From an uncultured Rhodospirillaceae bacterium (GTDB lineage Bacteria > Pseudomonadota > Alphaproteobacteria > Rhodospirillales > UBA2165), in assembly GCA_913041095.1 (NCBI GenBank), contig CAJWIB010000016.1:1-16987 (forward strand): a stretch of DNA of 16,987 bases. Direction: 5' to 3'. A program made the position numbers and the translations under genes. The notes beneath the pieces were generated by a model, which was given only the letters and a program-made list of their open reading frames with translations, did not search any database and was not told where the DNA came from. Below, one piece after another: positions 15,987 to 16,987 of this stretch; the stretch's first letter is position 1, and every line of letters begins with the position of its first letter.

Positions 15987-16987
15987 CTACTTACTTACTG
16001 TCACATTGGCGAGCGGTGAAATATCAAATGCCACGACGACACCGCCAACGATGACAACGGCAGCCAAGGAGATCGGCAGGAATACTTTCCAGCCGAGGCG
16101 CATCAGTTGATCGTAGCGATAGCGTGGGAAAGTTGCGCGCACCCATAGGAAGATGAACAGCAACATGCACATTTTAATAATGAACCAAAGTGGTCCCGGC
16201 AGCCAATTAAACGGCGCGATATCAAACGGCGGCAGCCAGCCACCAAAGAACAGGATCGTCGTCATGCCGGCCATTAGAATCATGTTTGCATATTCACCAA
16301 GGAAGAACAGCGCGAAGGTCATCGAGGAATACTCAACGTTGTAACCGGCGACAAGTTCGGCTTCCGCTTCCGGCAGATCAAATGGATGACGATTGGTCTC
16401 CGCCAATGTCGAGATAAAGAAAATCACTGCTATTGGGAACAGCGGAATAACAAACCAGATGCTTTCTTTCTGAGCATTGACGATATCAGAAAGGTTCAAC
16501 GAGCCGGCGACAATTAATACCGAGATAATAATAAAGCCCATTGAAACTTCGTAAGATACCATTTGTGCCGCCGAGCGAAGCGCGCCAAGGAAAGCGTATT
16601 TCGAGTTACTCGCCCAACCCGCCATCAAGATGCCATACACACCCAGCGACGAAATCGCGAACAGATACAAAATACCGACATTAATGTCGGCAACAACCAG
16701 GCCATCACTCAACGGAATAACCGCCCAAGCAACGAGTGAAAGAGAAAACGTAACCATTGGCGCCATGACAAAGACGACCCGGTTGGCACCCGATGGAATA
16801 ACCGTTTCTTTAAAGAACAACTTTGCACCATCGGCAAGGGGCTGCAACAGACCATAGGGTCCTACCACATTTGGCCCGCGGCGCAGATGCATTGCTCCGA
16901 TCACTTTACGCTCGGCGTAAGTGAGGTAGGCAACGCCTACCAGCAATGGCACTACAATGGCCAGAATTTGCAACAGAATCCAAATAA
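15987..16987 (-). CDS. nuoH: NADH-quinone oxidoreductase subunit H (5' end outside window)
   Basis: A membrane subunit of complex I that forms much of the quinone chamber and joins the two arms. About 330 residues are visible. Motifs are YLTYAERKVIGAMHLRRGPN (17-36 from the TTG at 16973), GLLQPLADGAKLFFKE, and the loop ETNRHPFDLPEAEAELVAGYNVEYSS (192-217) with its conserved acidic residues. The frame remains open past the TTG to the window edge (IWILLQILAIV), and homologues begin one helix earlier, so the true start is beyond the right end. The stop is TAG at 15989-15987. Confidence 0.97.
   Translation of the reverse strand, partial: IWILLQILAIVVPLLVGVAYLTYAERKVIGAMHLRRGPNVVGPYGLLQPLADGAKLFFKETVIPSGANRVVFVMAPMVTFSLSLVAWAVIPLSDGLVVADINVGILYLFAISSLGVYGILMAGWASNSKYAFLGALRSAAQMVSYEVSMGFIIISVLIVAGSLNLSDIVNAQKESIWFVIPLFPIAVIFFISTLAETNRHPFDLPEAEAELVAGYNVEYSSMTFALFFLGEYANMILMAGMTTILFFGGWLPPFDIAPFNWLPGPLWFIIKMCMLLFIFLWVRATFPRYRYDQLMRLGWKVFLPISLAAVVIVGGVVVAFDISPLANVTVSK

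Noticed and set aside
16971..16973. TTG as the true nuoH start
   Set aside because: The frame is open to the window edge, and NuoH homologues have another stretch of the first helix upstream, so the gene is simply cut by the window.
1..16987. CRISPR array, tRNA/rRNA gene, insertion sequence or phage region
   Set aside because: I found no regularly spaced repeats, no tRNA-like cloverleaf, no transposase and no terminal inverted repeats on reading both strands.

Overview
The window looks chromosomal and alphaproteobacterial. The main reason is the minus-strand block nuoH-I-J-K-L-M-N, birA, coaX, rnj, DUF1467, a gene order known from many Alphaproteobacteria (established knowledge). Base composition is moderate, about half GC. 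No genus can be named from the sequence alone.

Right part (about 6.0-17.0 kb, minus strand): seven membrane-arm and connecting subunits of respiratory complex I lie close together, with many SD-overlapping-stop or TAATG-type junctions. Then come biotin-protein ligase, type III pantothenate kinase, ribonuclease J, a small DUF1467 membrane protein and a glutathione S-transferase. nuoH runs off the right edge, so nuoA-G presumably lie beyond it. Energy conversion, cofactor supply (biotin, CoA) and RNA turnover thus share one tightly packed, probably co-transcribed string.

Middle part (1.1-4.8 kb, plus strand): a two-gene operon encodes a cytoplasmic molybdenum enzyme of the pyrogallol-phloroglucinol transhydroxylase type. 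It has a 839-residue bis-MGD subunit without an N-terminal Fe-S motif, and a 274-residue subunit with exactly 12 cluster cysteines (three [4Fe-4S]) plus a C-terminal beta-barrel. Recalled catalytic residues of the Pelobacter enzyme are conserved, but two pocket positions appear changed (a Trp to Glu344, a Cys to Gly529), so the natural substrate may differ. The 325-base region in front carries three distinct perfect dyads, one resembling a CRP/FNR-family site. No ring reductase, molybdenum chaperone or membrane anchor is present.

Left part (1-1.1 kb, minus strand): a secreted protein with a three-lobed ricin-type beta-trefoil fold, and a remnant of a response-regulator receiver domain that stops after about 55 recognisable residues. 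These sit among AT-rich spacers with repeated GTACCGA motifs.

I see no tRNA, rRNA, CRISPR array or insertion sequence. The transhydroxylase locus and its control region are the most unusual content; the rest is ordinary core genome apart from the lectin, the broken regulator and the GST.
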